The notes under the pieces were generated by a model that worked only from the letters and a program-made list of their open reading frames with translations, made no database searches and was not told the DNA's origin. Source: Diogma glabrata (taxonomy: Eukaryota > Arthropoda > Insecta > Diptera > Cylindrotomidae). Taken from it: a DNA stretch of 64,000 nucleotides. Positions 26,865 through 38,565 of the stretch are shown here, piece after piece. The first letter of the stretch is position 1. Each line of letters starts with the position of its first letter. Location: NCBI GenBank assembly GCA_963693315.1, contig OY856186.1, positions 232,832,392-232,896,391 on the forward strand, in the 5' to 3' direction. The position numbers and the translations under genes are program-made.

Positions 26865-27995
26865 TAGTGTTCCTGATTTCTCGACTTTTAAATTTCTCGA
26901 GAATGAAAACTAGAAATACATATTTCTCGAGAAATCTCGAGAAATATGTTTTCTTAGAATTCTTTGTTTATAACATCAAATGGAAAACCAATGCATCTTT
27001 ACACTTATTTTTTAACTATGCATATTAAATTAAACAATTTTTTAATTGTAAATAATAAATTTAATAATTCCGAACAACTTCCAGTTACAGGGCCAAACAC
27101 CAAATTATCCGATTCAGTGATATTACAATATATTTGAAGATCCATAAATCTTTTGTTGTTGACGTCAGTCCATTCGTCTAGGGATATGCTAAACTTTTTG
27201 TTACTGTTTTTAATAAATTAATTTTATTTAGCAACTGAAACTTTTAGTTTCGAAAAACTTAATGATTAGTTCTTTTACATTTGAAGGATTTTTCGGAAAA
27301 TTGTTTGTCGAATAAAGCTTTTTTTTTTGTAACTCTGTGGAAGGAAAACCCATCAACATCCACTAATTGAGCAATTGCTTCACTCATCGACGGACACTGG
27401 CTTGACATGAATTTATTGATATTTTGCATATCACTGTTGATTTGCATATCACTGAATACTTCTTCCACCAGTGCCCGACTCTGGATGTTTTCTTTTCAAA
27501 GAATGTATGGCATTGAAATGCCGATGAAAACCAGTGGTTGCAGATCTTACATAATATCGTTTTACCGCAAATATTGCAGTTTTAATGAATCCTTATTGTT
27601 TTTGGTAAAATGTTTCCAAACATCATCGTATTGATTTGGGTTGAAATTTGATGAAAATGGTTAAATTTTTTAAAACAATTTTACTTACTATATATATGTT
27701 GTTTCTTGAAATTTTTTTGTTTCTGATTGTTTTGTTTTTCATACAAAATGTCAAACTATTTAAAATGCAACGGTGCATGAATCTACCTTAACATAATTTT
27801 AGTTCTCTTTTGTTCCGAAAAGCGCAAACATTTATATTTTTGATTGTTTTTAGTAAATTCAACGTTTAATTTTTTAAATAAAGGAAACATATTTTTCTCG
27901 AGAAAAATAAAAATTTTCTCGAGAAATAGAGATTAGATTTTTGTTAAATTTCTCGAGAAATTCTCGAGAAATATTTCTCGAGAAGAAACACTACA
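26865..27995 (-). mobile_element. Small hAT element with TTTCTCGAGAAA subterminal repeats, nested in the larger hAT
   Basis: Ends are TAGTGTTCCT on the left and the complement of TGTAGTGTTTCTT on the right. The flanks CTTGCACT (26857-26864) and GTTGCACT (27996-28003) are an 8-bp duplication with one difference, as expected for hAT. The palindrome TTTCTCGAGAAA or close variants occur near both ends: 26893, 26923, 27894, 27915, 27949, 27960 and 27974. A transposase relic lies inside, on the minus strand. Confidence 0.8.
27060..27640 (-). pseudogene. BED-finger hAT transposase relic
   Basis: In minus-strand order there is a BED-finger-like tail (GFHRHFNAIHSLKRKHP), then QLVDVDGFSFHRVTKKKALF, then SISLDEWTDVNNKRFMD. 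The last is the catalytic-region block of many hAT transposases. Frames are broken between the blocks and the rest of the protein is missing. Confidence 0.7.
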
Positions 27996-28130
27996 GTTGC
28001 ACTCCTCCATGTATACTGCTCATAATATACTACTCATAACAGCTGCATTATCATAACCTTGGGAACGACAATTCATAACATTAACAACTGTACAATGATA
28101 AGCCGATGTAGTTGAGACAATCACATGAAA

Positions 28131-28383
28131 TATTTATGTGAAAATTGTAATGAAGTGTCTTCATTGGCGAACCAATGAAGCGCATAGCAGGTTGCGCACC
28201 TTGGAGATTTATAACGCCGATCGACTAGCTTTCAGTCTTCGTGGGTTTGATAAAAATAACCCTGCTTCTTCAACACAAATGCAGAAATGTACGCAAATTG
28301 TTGATTAGACAGAAATGGAAAGAAGGCAAATGAAAAAAATAAAACTCTGGCGACCCCGTTTGCGAAAGAACCGCGATCCTTAC
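28131..28383. other. Unassigned stretch
   Basis: Mixed-composition DNA between the hAT remnant and the CAC-rich tract. No ORF with recognisable content. Confidence 0.4.
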
Positions 28384-28503
28384 GTTCAACCCCCACATTC
28401 GCTCCCATACGCCCACCGTCTCACACTTCATGCACGCCCACATCCTCCCACACACCCACACTTACACACAAACACCCATATCTACATACATACCCATGTA
28501 GCC
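28384..28503. repeat. Strand-biased cryptic simple sequence (CAC-rich, few G)
   Basis: A tract of C, A and T almost free of G on the plus strand, with repeated CACACC, CCCACA and CATAC units. A similar tract lies at 29166-29260. The short ORFs across it are compositional. Confidence 0.75.
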
Positions 28504-29165
28504 AAGCAAGACAATTAAGTTCAAAGAAATTTGGTAATTATAGTAATTATATTAATAATTATTCAGGTCCAAATAATTTTTATAACTGACATTTTACCAT
28601 TCTGATAAAGTCCACAAAATATGTCGGAGAGAATAGATTTCATGTTTGACCTAGCATGACCACCAATATATGTTGATACGAGATATAGGCATTATCCCTC
28701 AAGAATAAATGGAGGTCGGGTCTAAGTTCCTATCCATGTTCGTAAAAAAAATTCTTTTATGGATTTATGGATATACGTACAGAATCGGGCAACATCATTT
28801 ATAATATGACCAATAATACCATTAATTGTAAACCGACAACCAAATCGTAGGTCACGTGAAAACATCACACGCTATATTTAAAATAAATTGAATAAATAAA
28901 TGCACATCGCCAAATCCGATCATAATCCCAAATTGAATAATAGTGTTTGTTCTGATTGATACTTAGAAGTTCTAGGCTAATTCTTTCACAGCAGGTTAGC
29001 AGTGCTAAGTTATGTCGGTTACAATAGCCATGGCATGATTGATTTCCTTATCAGCCAGTTACAGGTAGCATAAAAATTACTAGGAATTGAACAATAAATC
29101 CAAAAAAAAATTAAATCAGATAAAGGTATATTATTTATAATCATTTTCAATTTAATTTGTAGTGT
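28504..29165. other. AT-rich stretch without genes
   Basis: Nothing recognised on either strand. Confidence 0.5.
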
Positions 29166-29260
29166 CCTACACATGCACCCCCATGCATTCACGCACACGC
29201 ATCGCCAGTCACGCCCACATTCATCCATACGTACACTCATTCACGCGCATTCATACCTTT
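29166..29260. repeat. Second CAC-rich strand-biased tract
   Basis: Same composition and motifs (CACGCACACGC, CATTCA, CATAC) as 28384-28503, with some G. It lies about 700 bp away in the same orientation. Confidence 0.65.
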
Positions 29261-29463
29261 AATTTAAAAAAGTAAACTAAAGAACACTCACCCCCTTGTT
29301 ATATCCTGACCGGCCTCAATGTCTTCTTGTTCAGCACACCATTATCGGTGTATCCTCCAGCATATAAATTATGATGAGATGAGTAGTTATATAATCATAA
29401 GCATGGGTTGCGCTAAAACCAGTAAGGCTATTACTGGTAAGATTGATTAAACACAATACAATG

Positions 29464-29965
29464 TTGCGCCACAAGATAAAGCGATTGTTGACAAATTACA
29501 CTGATAATATGTATATTAATGCAGAAAGGTTGCACCACAAATGCTAGGTGATTAATGATAAATTTGACTAAATACAATAAAATGTTGCGCCACAAAATAA
29601 AGCGATTGTTGACAAATTGTGCTGATAAGATGTATAAAAATGTTGCGCCACAAATACTAGGCGATTGTTGATAGATTGCAGTAATAACTTGCATAGATAA
29701 TATAAAAATTGTTGCGCCACAAATACTAGACGATTGTTGATAAATTGTAGTAATAACTTGTATAAATAATACAATAAAAATTTTGCGCCACCAATGCTAG
29801 GCGATCACTGAGAAGTCGTATAATAATGTAAAAATGTTGTGCCAACAAAACTAGGCGTTTGCTGATAATTCGTATAACGATGCAAAAAATGTTGCGCCGC
29901 AACTAATAGGCGATTACTGATAAATTGTATATTAATACAAAAAATGCTACACCACAAATGCTAGG
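29464..29965. repeat. Diverged minisatellite, nine units of 54-71 bp
   Basis: Units begin with TTGCGCCACAAA or a variant at 29464, 29530, 29585, 29643, 29712, 29783, 29837, 29892 and about 29946. The conserved core is TTGCGCCACAAAT, then CTAGGCGATT and GATAAATTGT. The AT-rich tail of each unit varies in length. No continuous ORF. Confidence 0.85.
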
Positions 29966-30501
29966 CTACACCCGCATCCTCATCCAATTATTTGAACCTC
30001 GAATTCCACAAACAGGCCGGCGGTCTGGTGGTAGTACTGATTCAATAATAACTCGTTGACGACACCACTAACAATCTTCAGCATACAGGTTAACAAGTAT
30101 TGACAAAACTCATATAGGATTGTGACTAACAGTTTTATTGTTATAAATTTTGGGTGGTTCAGCGTTTTATTTAACAGATATCTTTGTTCGTTTGCAATAA
30201 CTGGTAACATAGATTTGCACTCAATAAATTATATAATTTTCTTACAGAAATATGAACTAGTTCTATCAATTAAACTAACACCAAGTGTATACTACACATT
30301 TGGACTATTTAAAATTACGTATTTATTAATTAGAGATTTGTTTGATTATCACTTATTTTAATTTTGACTTGAAGTATCACAAAAACATTACATAAAACGA
30401 TTTAACTAGATAACACTAGATATACTAAGTATATTTAATTATTATTTTTCATCTTTTTGGTTGACTAATTAAACAGTCCAAGATTTGAATTATCACAGCT
30501 A
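29966..30501. other. AT-rich stretch without genes
   Basis: Between the minisatellite and the 3' end of the LINE. Only short ORFs; nothing recognised. Confidence 0.5.
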
Positions 30502-30557
30502 TCCCTATCAAAATAGAGCATAGTGGAGGTCCCTATCAAAATAGAGCATAGTGGAGG
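30502..30557. repeat. Two perfect 28-bp tandem units at the LINE 3' end
   Basis: TCCCTATCAAAATAGAGCAT and the next eight bases (30502-30529) are repeated exactly at 30530-30557. CR1-type LINEs commonly end in short tandem repeats in place of poly(A), which fits the position at the 3' end of the minus-strand LINE. Confidence 0.85.
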
Positions 30558-30621
30558 CAGCAAGAGCGAGATAGATAACCATTATAAGGGTACCAGAAGC
30601 AGACAACCAGTTCTACTAGAT

Positions 30622-30828
30622 CTAAACAGAGCCAAAAAGACAAGCCAGTTCCCTTCTAAAAAGAACTAGAGAAAGATTAAAACGTTTCAGAGGCAAAGGA
30701 AGATCATTAAAGAGCCTGACGACTCTCACCACAAAGGATTTATCCCAGGTGGCACAACTCACCCGGGGAAATATCAAGTTCAATTGCCTTTTAGAGTGGC
30801 CAACCGAGAAGCATCTAAGAAGAAACAA
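30622..30828 (-). pseudogene. LINE ORF2 C-terminal tail
   Basis: Encodes RVSCATWDKSFVVRVVRLFNDLP and LVLFRRELACLF, the usual last block of CR1/Jockey-type ORF2 proteins. It is in a different frame from the RT segment, so a frame change separates them at about 30800-30900. Confidence 0.75.
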
Positions 30829-32450
30829 AGGTGATTGATACTTAATGACCCTATATAGTTGACACAGTAGACGAATCTTGACGCGAGAAAGGAAGTCCCA
30901 AGAAGTTGCAGAACGAAGGTAGTGATATGATCACGTAATCTCACATTATAGACAAACCTGACAGCAGAGTTGAAGGCTCTCTTAAGTATAGAGATGGTTT
31001 CATCTGAGCATCCGGAGAAGACCTCGATACCATAATCGATCAACGGAAGTATAAGTGAAAGGACTAGATGCTTCCGAATGTGTAGAGGGAGAAAGTTGTT
31101 TAAACAACGAAACCGCCTGATGATGGAGAAAATCTTTCCAGCCAGGACATTGATTTGCGGCCTCCAGCTAAGCTTGTCGTCAAAGATAATCCCTAGGTTT
31201 TTGGCTTGACTACTAAAAGAGATAGTATTGCCATCCAGTCTAAGTTGTATATGATTTGTTGAAACAGCAGGATTGGAGTTAAAGAGCATTGCTTGTGATT
31301 TTACTGGATTCAGTACCAAACGGTTAACACGAGCCCACTCAGAGATTGACTGAAGGTCAAGATTTACCTCCTCAATACAGTCATTCAGACTTGACCGTGG
31401 CCCCGCATGAATGATTTCAACATCATCTGCAAAGAGGTGAACAGTGACAAATGAGCAGGACAAAGCAAAGTCATTAATAAAGAGTGAAAAGAGCAAGGGG
31501 CCCAGGATCGAGCCCTGAGGAACTCCCTTATTGACAGGCAATAGATCGGAATACTTGCCATCGGAGTAGGTGCACTGAAAACGGCCTGTTAAGTAGGAGT
31601 AGATGAGGGAGCAAGCTGAAGCCGATAGCAGAAACTGGGACTTTAATTTGGAGACCAACAAAGAATGATCTACGGAATCTAAGGCCTTGCTGAAGTCGAG
31701 GAACAGAAGAATCGAAAGCAATTTCCTGTCAATGTTGTATCTAATCTGGTCGGAGACGTCTATCAGGGTGGATGTAGTGCTATGATGTTTGCGAAAGCCA
31801 GACTGTCTTTGAAAGATCAATTCATGTTTGGTAACATGATCGGACAGTTGGGAATAGATAAGCTTCTCGAAGACCTTCGCAAAGACAGGTAGAATGCTTA
31901 TAGGATGAAAATCAACGCTACCCTTTTTTGGAATAGGCAGAATTTTTGCAAGTTTCCACGCCATGGGAAAACATGCCACCATAATAGCGTAATTGACCAA
32001 ATGTAGGATATGGGGAAGAATAGATGGAAGGATAAGGTTCAAGAACTTCAAAAGTATATTGTCCAACCCAACTGAGTTGGATTTAATCGATTGAAATGCT
32101 AACAATAGCTCTTCACAGGAGACGGAACGAAAGGAGAAGGCCGTCGCATCCTCAGGTAGATCAAAATCAGACCGGTCTAGAGCAGGAAAGTTGTTAGGTT
32201 TGACGAAAGTTCCGTTAATGTTATTGAGCTCTGCTTCACTTAGGGAGGAGGCTTCCACTTGGTCAGAGAGGACACCAGTGCTCCTAATTTTTCTACAAAG
32301 ATCTGTTGAGGAGTGCGCTCCTTTGAATATTCTGTCACCATAGTCCAGCTTGGCTCTACGCACCATAGCCTTAAACTTGTTTCGAAGCAAGCGAAAGACA
32401 TCGCAATTATCACCTGTGCCACTTCTAAAAAATTCCCGATAGGCAGAATC
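30780..32450 (-). pseudogene. LINE ORF2: reverse transcriptase
   Basis: After the linker (RNKFKAMVRRAKLDYGDRIF) come FQSIKSNSVGLDNI, WKLAKILPIPKKGS, QSGFRKHHSTTSTLIDVSDQ, LLFLDFSKALDSVDH (motif A), NKGVPQGSILGPLLFSLFIN, the catalytic FADDVEI and KNLGIIFDDKLSWRPQI. The frame is uninterrupted for 536 codons. It is the same frame as the endonuclease and separated from it by a single UGA near 32453. The family enzyme copies element RNA at a nicked target. Confidence 0.9.
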
Positions 32451-33380
32451 TCACATAGATCTCACTTTAAGCATTTCAGGAGACAGATGAATGGTGGAAA
32501 CTTTATTGCACATAATCCTCCTATATGGTAGAAACTTATCAATAGCTTGGCAGATACCCTCATTTAGACAATTCAATTTAACATTGACGTCGGTATGAAA
32601 GTAGGCAAGAGAAAAATTAACTGTGTTTACGAAGGACAGCAAGCCCGCCATATCAACCCTACCAAAATCAGGAACATATCTATAGGAGGCTTGGAGTACT
32701 TTGGAGATCCAAAGAGACATAATTATAAACGCGTGATGCGAGATCCCAGGGATCCAGAGTTGATGTTGAGCTCTAACTAGACAGACATCACTCACCAAGA
32801 AAAAATAAATACAAGACCCGGAAGTAACATTCATGTTGCTCTGTGCCTGAAGTAGAAGCGAAGAAGGAGCATGGTGTGTAGGACAGTTGTTAGAAACTAT
32901 AGCGAGTCCCAGCCTGTCGGCAAAGCCATTACAAGTGGCAAGTGATTGGGAAAACAGAAGATTAATATTAAAGTCACCCATAACCACAATATTCGGGTAG
33001 TTAATAGCAAACTCAGCAATAGCCTCCTCTAGCAACTCTGTACTGCCCGTTGGAAAATAAGAAACGATTGCAAGAAGGGACAACGATCCAACTGTTACTT
33101 GAACAAATATCGCTTCGGCGTCAGTCACAGATAGTGTATGGATGACTTTAGATTTGAGCCTATTACTGATATAGAGTGCAACACCACCACCAATCCTAGG
33201 CCTGTCTAGGCGATGTATACGATAACCATCAATGGCAATTGCAGTGTTGGAAGTATATTGCTTGAGCCAGGTTTCAGATACACCCACCAGATCAAGACAG
33301 TTGTACTTGAGTAAGAGTCTAGCTTCTTCGAGCTTAGAGGAATTAATATTGGGACTAAGGCTCTGCGCATTAAAATAAGA
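32451..33380 (-). pseudogene. LINE ORF2: AP-type endonuclease
   Basis: Encodes VGVSETWLKQYTSN (active-site Glu region), GYRIHRLDRPRIGGGVALYI and IVVMGDFNINLL (GDFN motif). The frame starts near 33380 with no clear initiator and ends at the in-frame UGA. The C-terminal SDH-like block is not obvious. The domain nicks target DNA in this LINE group. Confidence 0.82.
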
Positions 33381-33658
33381 AAATCACTGGGACCACCTAA
33401 GAGACTGGTTATACTGCTTCTTGGGCCAAGTGGTTGAATCAACTGACTACCTGCCATGAAGAAGGCAAAAGGAAAAGAGAAAACCACATACGCAAGGACG
33501 GGGAAAGGGAATAATGGAGAGAGGAAGGAACACAGAGGAGAGGAAATAGTTCATAAACATATGAATAAGCTGCAATGGAAGATATGAGAAAAAGCAAGAA
33601 CAAGAAATAAAATAAAATGCGCCATGGCAAGAAATTCAAGTAATTGGAAATTGTAGAT
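33381..33658 (-). other. Region between LINE ORF1 and ORF2
   Basis: Short frames only, including one that overlaps the beginning of the endonuclease in another frame. No separate gene is supported. Confidence 0.4.
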
Positions 33659-34625
33659 TCAAAGTAGAGAGATCAGCAAAATTGTAAGAATTGCAATCAC
33701 TATTAACGATAATGGACGCAACACCGATGCGGAAACTAGAGATAAGTTGTCTTTTCTTAAGAAGCCTTGCTTGCTTTGCAAGAGCAGCCAATGATGGTGG
33801 TAGGTTATCATTAAGATAGATAATGGAATGATCGTTAACGCCACTAAGTCAGAAGCTAAGATTTTCTTCTTTTTAAAATATTCAGCAATAATGCTATCAC
33901 GAACAAGAGTGTGAGATATTGTTACAACCGCTGATGATTTGTTAGAATTCAGCCAACGATAAGATGTGATTAGATTTTCGTCAAAGCCAGGCCGATATAT
34001 GCGAAAAATTTTTAAAAGAATACTATGTAGATCCAGTACAGCATTCGGAAAACCAGAAATAATAATATCATTCCGCCTATGGAACCTTAACGATCTAACA
34101 TTTGCATCTTCAAGAGACTGAACTCTAGACTGCATCAGAGCAATAGCCGCAGGAGCAGAGTCAAGGAACTCGGACTTATCCTTGAATTTGGATAAATCAC
34201 ATTTAATGGAATTGATTTCAGCTGTACAATCAGTTACTGAGACTTTGATATCAGACCATTCCTGAGAGCATGTTTTGAAAAGGACTGACATGTGTTGAAA
34301 GTCAGAGGCAAGACCGGCTTGAGATGCCTTGAGCTTAGAGATCTCCTGCGAAAAAGTTTGATGTGCAGCATCAGTTGATAAGCGAAAGGCGTTAATATTC
34401 GCAATTTGAAACTTCATAAGAGCAACTGGGTCGCAGCTAATTTTGCTGCAAGTAGAGCAGTACCATTCTTTGGATACATTAGACTTCTGAGTCTTAACAT
34501 CATTAGGCGAGAGACCCGAACATTTAAAAGTGGACCCATCCAGAACAAATATCGCAGCAAATACCATCCTGAACTTTCCTATTACAGACAAGACAGGCTG
34601 AGCCAACATCAGACTTGGGCGGCAT
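33659..34625 (-). pseudogene. LINE ORF1: PHD-finger/coiled-coil nucleic-acid-binding protein
   Basis: Begins at ATG 34625 with MPPKSDVGSACLVCNRKVQD and a PHD-like Cys/His series (CLVC, CCDIC, HF-KC, CSTC). A frame break around 34530 divides the finger. A helical region and RSLRFHRRNDIIISGFPNAV follow, matching the RRM-like part of LINE ORF1 proteins. Such proteins bind element RNA. Confidence 0.75.
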
Positions 34626-35166
34626 TGTGAGAGAGAGGGAGAGCAGAAGTGAAAAAGAAAGCTGTGAAACGAAAAAACAGGTATCGCTCCCACCTTGAGG
34701 CGACAGTATGCACACACTGCAGCTCCCTAAAACGAAAAAATAATACAAATGGTATATAATGAATAACTTATAGTAAATAAAAACCAAGGAGCAAATTTCT
34801 TCTTGATCCACACAAAAAGCCCTCAGACAGATAAGATGAGTTTAGGACTACTGATGGCCTTCAAAGCAGCAATGGCAGATTTTAATAAATTTCGTAGCGA
34901 ACAATGTTGAAATGCTTAACATTAGGTGAAAAATTTTATAATTTTTATGTTTGCTGTTAAGTGTTAATAAATATATATAATATATATACTTATATAAATA
35001 TTACTTTGGCAATTAAAAAAGCTTCTGTAATAAATTGATGTTCTTTATGAAATTTTTTGTTGCCTACTGTCACAATTTGATGATACTAAAAAGCTACATC
35101 AAATTTTGACGTTTCGTTATGATGAATATAAAGGCTGTGACTATCTGCACGGTCCGCGGTATATGC

Positions 35167-35250
35167 GCGGTATACCGCAACAATAACGCGGTACGCCGCA
35201 ATAAGAAGGCGGTGTACCGCAATAATAACGCGGTATACCGCACTATTACT
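35167..35250. repeat. Four 21-bp units with a GCGGTATACCGC palindromic core (left arm)
   Basis: Units start at 35167, 35188, 35209 and 35230, each GCGG..ACCGC or GCGG..GCCGC plus a 9-bp spacer such as AATAATAAC. The GC-rich block stands out against AT-rich surroundings. Because the unit is a multiple of three, a repeated AVYRNNN peptide appears in one frame, but there is no other sign of coding. Confidence 0.85.
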
Positions 35251-37489
35251 GCGGGCTCTAATATATTAACGCATTGCATCGCTATAGTAATACGGTGTAC
35301 CGCATCGACTATCATATCAATAAACACGCTGATCGCTTGGAATACATTTTTGATAAGTAGACAATAGAATTTATTGACAATTTTTATAATGGAAAAAAAT
35401 TTGCAATTCTATTCTATTTAATAATTTATTATTCAATTTGTGGGACTTTTATTGGGTCAAAAACCCAATTTAAGATTTAATATATGCTGTGGTTGATTAT
35501 TTTTAATAAGGTAGTAAAGTTTGTGGAAGAAAGCATTGTAAAGGCTAAAATTCACAAAAACAATGAGAATTCCATACAAATTTTACTGAAACAGAATTTT
35601 TTGCTGTCAAATTTGTATGAAATTCTGTTTTATGTGAATGCCCGGCTTAAACGATGAATTTTGTGTTAAATATGACAAAAATGTCAATGTTTATGCTATG
35701 TGCATGCCATATATTAAAATCATATGTATAAGACAAAAGGTAATCTAGATTACAAGCTTGTATATGTGGGCACGATTACTTGAACTTTAAGGCGCAAGCG
35801 GATTTTGTTTTTTTTTAGGATACCTTGAGAAGCAAATTACAAAAATTTTTTTGGAAAATCAGGTCCCGGGACTAAGAAGAAAGACCTTAGAAAAACCCGT
35901 ACAAAAATACACTTTTGCATATGTTGCAATTTAAATGAATGTTATTTTTGATATACATAATACAATTTCAAAGAATCTACATGAATATATTAAAAAATAA
36001 TAATTATAATTTCGGAGGCCCGTAAATGAAATAAAAGGGACAGTTTTGATCTTGATCAGTGAGTGATTTCTATATCAAATAAAAAAAAATCTTGGCGCCT
36101 AAGTAGAAGTAATATCCCCCGAAACGTATCCTGGTCTCGTTCAAATCTTCAATATGTTTCAACTACCGTTTTCTTCACCTTGGGATAAACCGGTTGCCGA
36201 AGAACAATTTACAGAGTAATTTGGAATAAATTAAAATCAAATATGATTTTCATTTTTTTTCCAGCCTATGTTATCGGACAAGGGCATAATAAAACAAACA
36301 AAAAACTATATATTTTTTAAATTTTAGGTATTTTAGGTATAATTAAAAAATATTATCATGACTCGACATGAACTTACAACTATCAACAAATTCTACAAAA
36401 TTACGAGCATGCAGCAGAGTTAGGGTGACCAATATAAATTTTAGCCAATCCGGGACGAAAAAAGCCTTATTGGTATATTTTTGTATAATGACTTCTGTAT
36501 AATGACTTTTGTATAATGACTTTTTATATAATGACTTTGTATAATGTTCTATATTCGTTTTTTTTAGCAAATTACTTTTCGTGAATTTGAAATCTTTGTA
36601 AGAGTCTTGCAGCAAGACAAAGCGATATTGCATCTTGAAATAACCTTTGCTTTTAAAGCATCAAACTTGTTCAGTCGCTGCATTTATTCCCGGCAGGCAC
36701 GAACATAGTTCCACTAATATTATTATATTTTTGAATGGAATGTGATTATCTGCCAAATGGTCGGCCCATTTTGTATCAATCCTCAAGTTGCTGTTGGTCC
36801 ATTCGCTAGTTTTTCAGTGTTTACATACTGTTTAAGATAGGTCAAATCATGGAATAAATTATTTTCCATTTCGGTAATTTCGTTCATATCAAAATATTTA
36901 CGAACACATGGACATGTTTTTTTCGATTCGATGTCGCTCCATTTAACATCACTAATGAGTTTAATAATTCATTTAAAATGACAACTCTCTGAAAATTGAG
37001 TGCTTCAAAGCTATCAATATTCCACACAATTGGAGTAAAAATTTACACATGGCCAATAAACCATTCTCGAGTTACGTGCTTGACACTTCACAATGAACGT
37101 ATATCTTCTGAAACTTCCACTGCAGTCTTTTTCTTATTCAACACGTTTTACAGCGTTATGAAAAACGGAGGCTTGATTATGTAGAAAGAAAAGCCAAAGC
37201 CCAGACTTCTCATCTTAAAAAACTTGAATGGTTCTTGGCATTTTTCGCAACACCACCATAGCCCTTTATTGCAAGCACCTCTGTTTTAAGTTCAAAAAAC
37301 CTTTACAAGGTTTTTCATAAGCTGTTTACTGTGTCTAAAACATTTATTTGTCATCAGAAAGTAAAATAGTTATATATTGTTACCTCATTCAAATTTATTT
37401 AGTTGCTCGTTTCGATCCCTAACCTCGTGGAGGTTGATGGTTTACATACAAATAAACTGTATGTTCTATTTAAGAACTATGTCAGAAAG

Positions 37490-38565
37490 TAGTCTAACCT
37501 GAAGGGTTAGACATGATTTGTTTAACTGATGCGAGCAGTTCATGAGCTTTAATGTAAAATTGTTTAAGCGCAATCATATTTTTTGTGTTCAGCAGTATAC
37601 TAAGTGTATCTGCTGCTAAACAACCGTCAAATTCATTTTCAAGTAAGGACGATTTAAGATCGTTCCTTAAGGTCTCGTAATTAGTAAAATCCAGAAGAAC
37701 ATGTAATGCGTATCATCCACATCACATGTTGTGCCTAAAGCATTGTCCGTAACATCAACACGCTTCAAGTACTCTCTAAATTTGCCGTGTTCAGTTATAA
37801 ACTGGACCATAGGACATGTCAGAGCTACCTTATTCGTGCCTAAAGCAAAAGTTAAATCGTTGATAAAAAGATACGTATACCTTCCCGTATCTGAGACCTC
37901 CCAACGTGCCTTCCATTCATTGAGGGTCTCCTGGTGCAGTCCCTTGTTTATTTGCTTCCTTTCAACTCTACTGTTTGTGCTGACAGCACGGTTGTATAAT
38001 TTGGGATTGTGCCCGTAATGACCTGAGTCGGGGTTGTAGAAATGGATCTGTAACCTCAGATCATGCGGAGTAACATATTTCTTTGAGCGCTTAGTAACTG
38101 TGCATTATACTTAACGTTAGTCCGCCCATACTAGCCAGCTGAGCAGTACAACATAATAGATTCCACTACGATCTTATAAATAAGATGGAGTGTATTTCTA
38201 TCAAGACCTCACCATTCATGAGATAACCTTGTGAAGCTGTGGAAGAGGAACTTGGATTTCTAGCATATTCGTGTAACATGACTTGATACGCTCATCCTCT
38301 CATCCAAGTCAACACCAAGGTATCTGGTAGAGCTGACGATTTTGATTGTTTTTCTATTAACCTTAATGGTTGGTGGTCTAGCTCTGTCGTACTTGCCCTT
38401 TAGCTGTAGCATAACAGGTTTTTGCTCCGATAAGCTTAATTTGTTTCTTCTGCACCAGGAATAAAAAGTCATACTGAGCCAACCGAACCGTTGAAATAAT
38501 TGTAAAATTCTTTCTATTGGGAGCATAACCGCCAACTATCTTGTTTTGCTTGCGCCAAGCTGTAG
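37490..38565 (-). pseudogene. R1-like LINE 3' fragment inside the hAT element
   Basis: Minus-strand translation gives WCRRNKLSLSEQKPVMLQLK and STRYLGVDLDERMSVSSHV (RT thumb), then further C-terminal ORF2 sequence (RYTYLFINDLTFAL, HGKFREYLKRV). This pattern is typical of the R1 clade. Stops and breaks are frequent, and only the last part of ORF2 is present. Confidence 0.65.

Larger units (their letters stand above)
25641..28130 (-). mobile_element. hAT-type element (ZMYM1-like transposase), decayed, split by a second hAT
   Basis: The left end reads CAGTGGCGTAGCATGGGTAG followed by CACCCGGGGCGG, a typical hAT terminus. Minus-strand translation gives transposase blocks in order: NCRSQGYDNAA (28090-28050), then, interrupted at the 8-bp target GTTGCACT by the insertion 26865-27995, VQAIIKAKNNNAIFVGC, TRGAAQNLIHVA and the hAT dimerisation block VASCERIFSKLKLIKNYLR. 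Several stops and frame breaks are present. The right terminus was not found. Confidence 0.75.
30500..34811 (-). mobile_element. CR1/Jockey-like LINE, nearly complete, minus strand
   Basis: Two-ORF non-LTR retrotransposon. ORF1 has a PHD-like finger and coiled-coil region (34625-33659). ORF2 has an AP-type endonuclease and RT (about 33380-30622). It ends in a short tandem repeat without an A tail. Damage is limited: one frame break in ORF1, one in-frame UGA between endonuclease and RT, and a frame change near the C-terminus. Confidence 0.85.

Noticed and set aside
28315..28518. 67-codon His/Pro-rich ORF
   Set aside because: Product of the CAC-rich tract composition; no conserved content.
29464..29965. 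CRISPR array
   Set aside because: Units are variable-length minisatellite copies without conserved repeats separated by unrelated spacers, and the DNA is eukaryotic.
35119..35367. AVYRNNN-repeat ORF and its minus-strand partner as genes
   Set aside because: The 21-bp unit keeps several frames open on both strands; no other coding sign.
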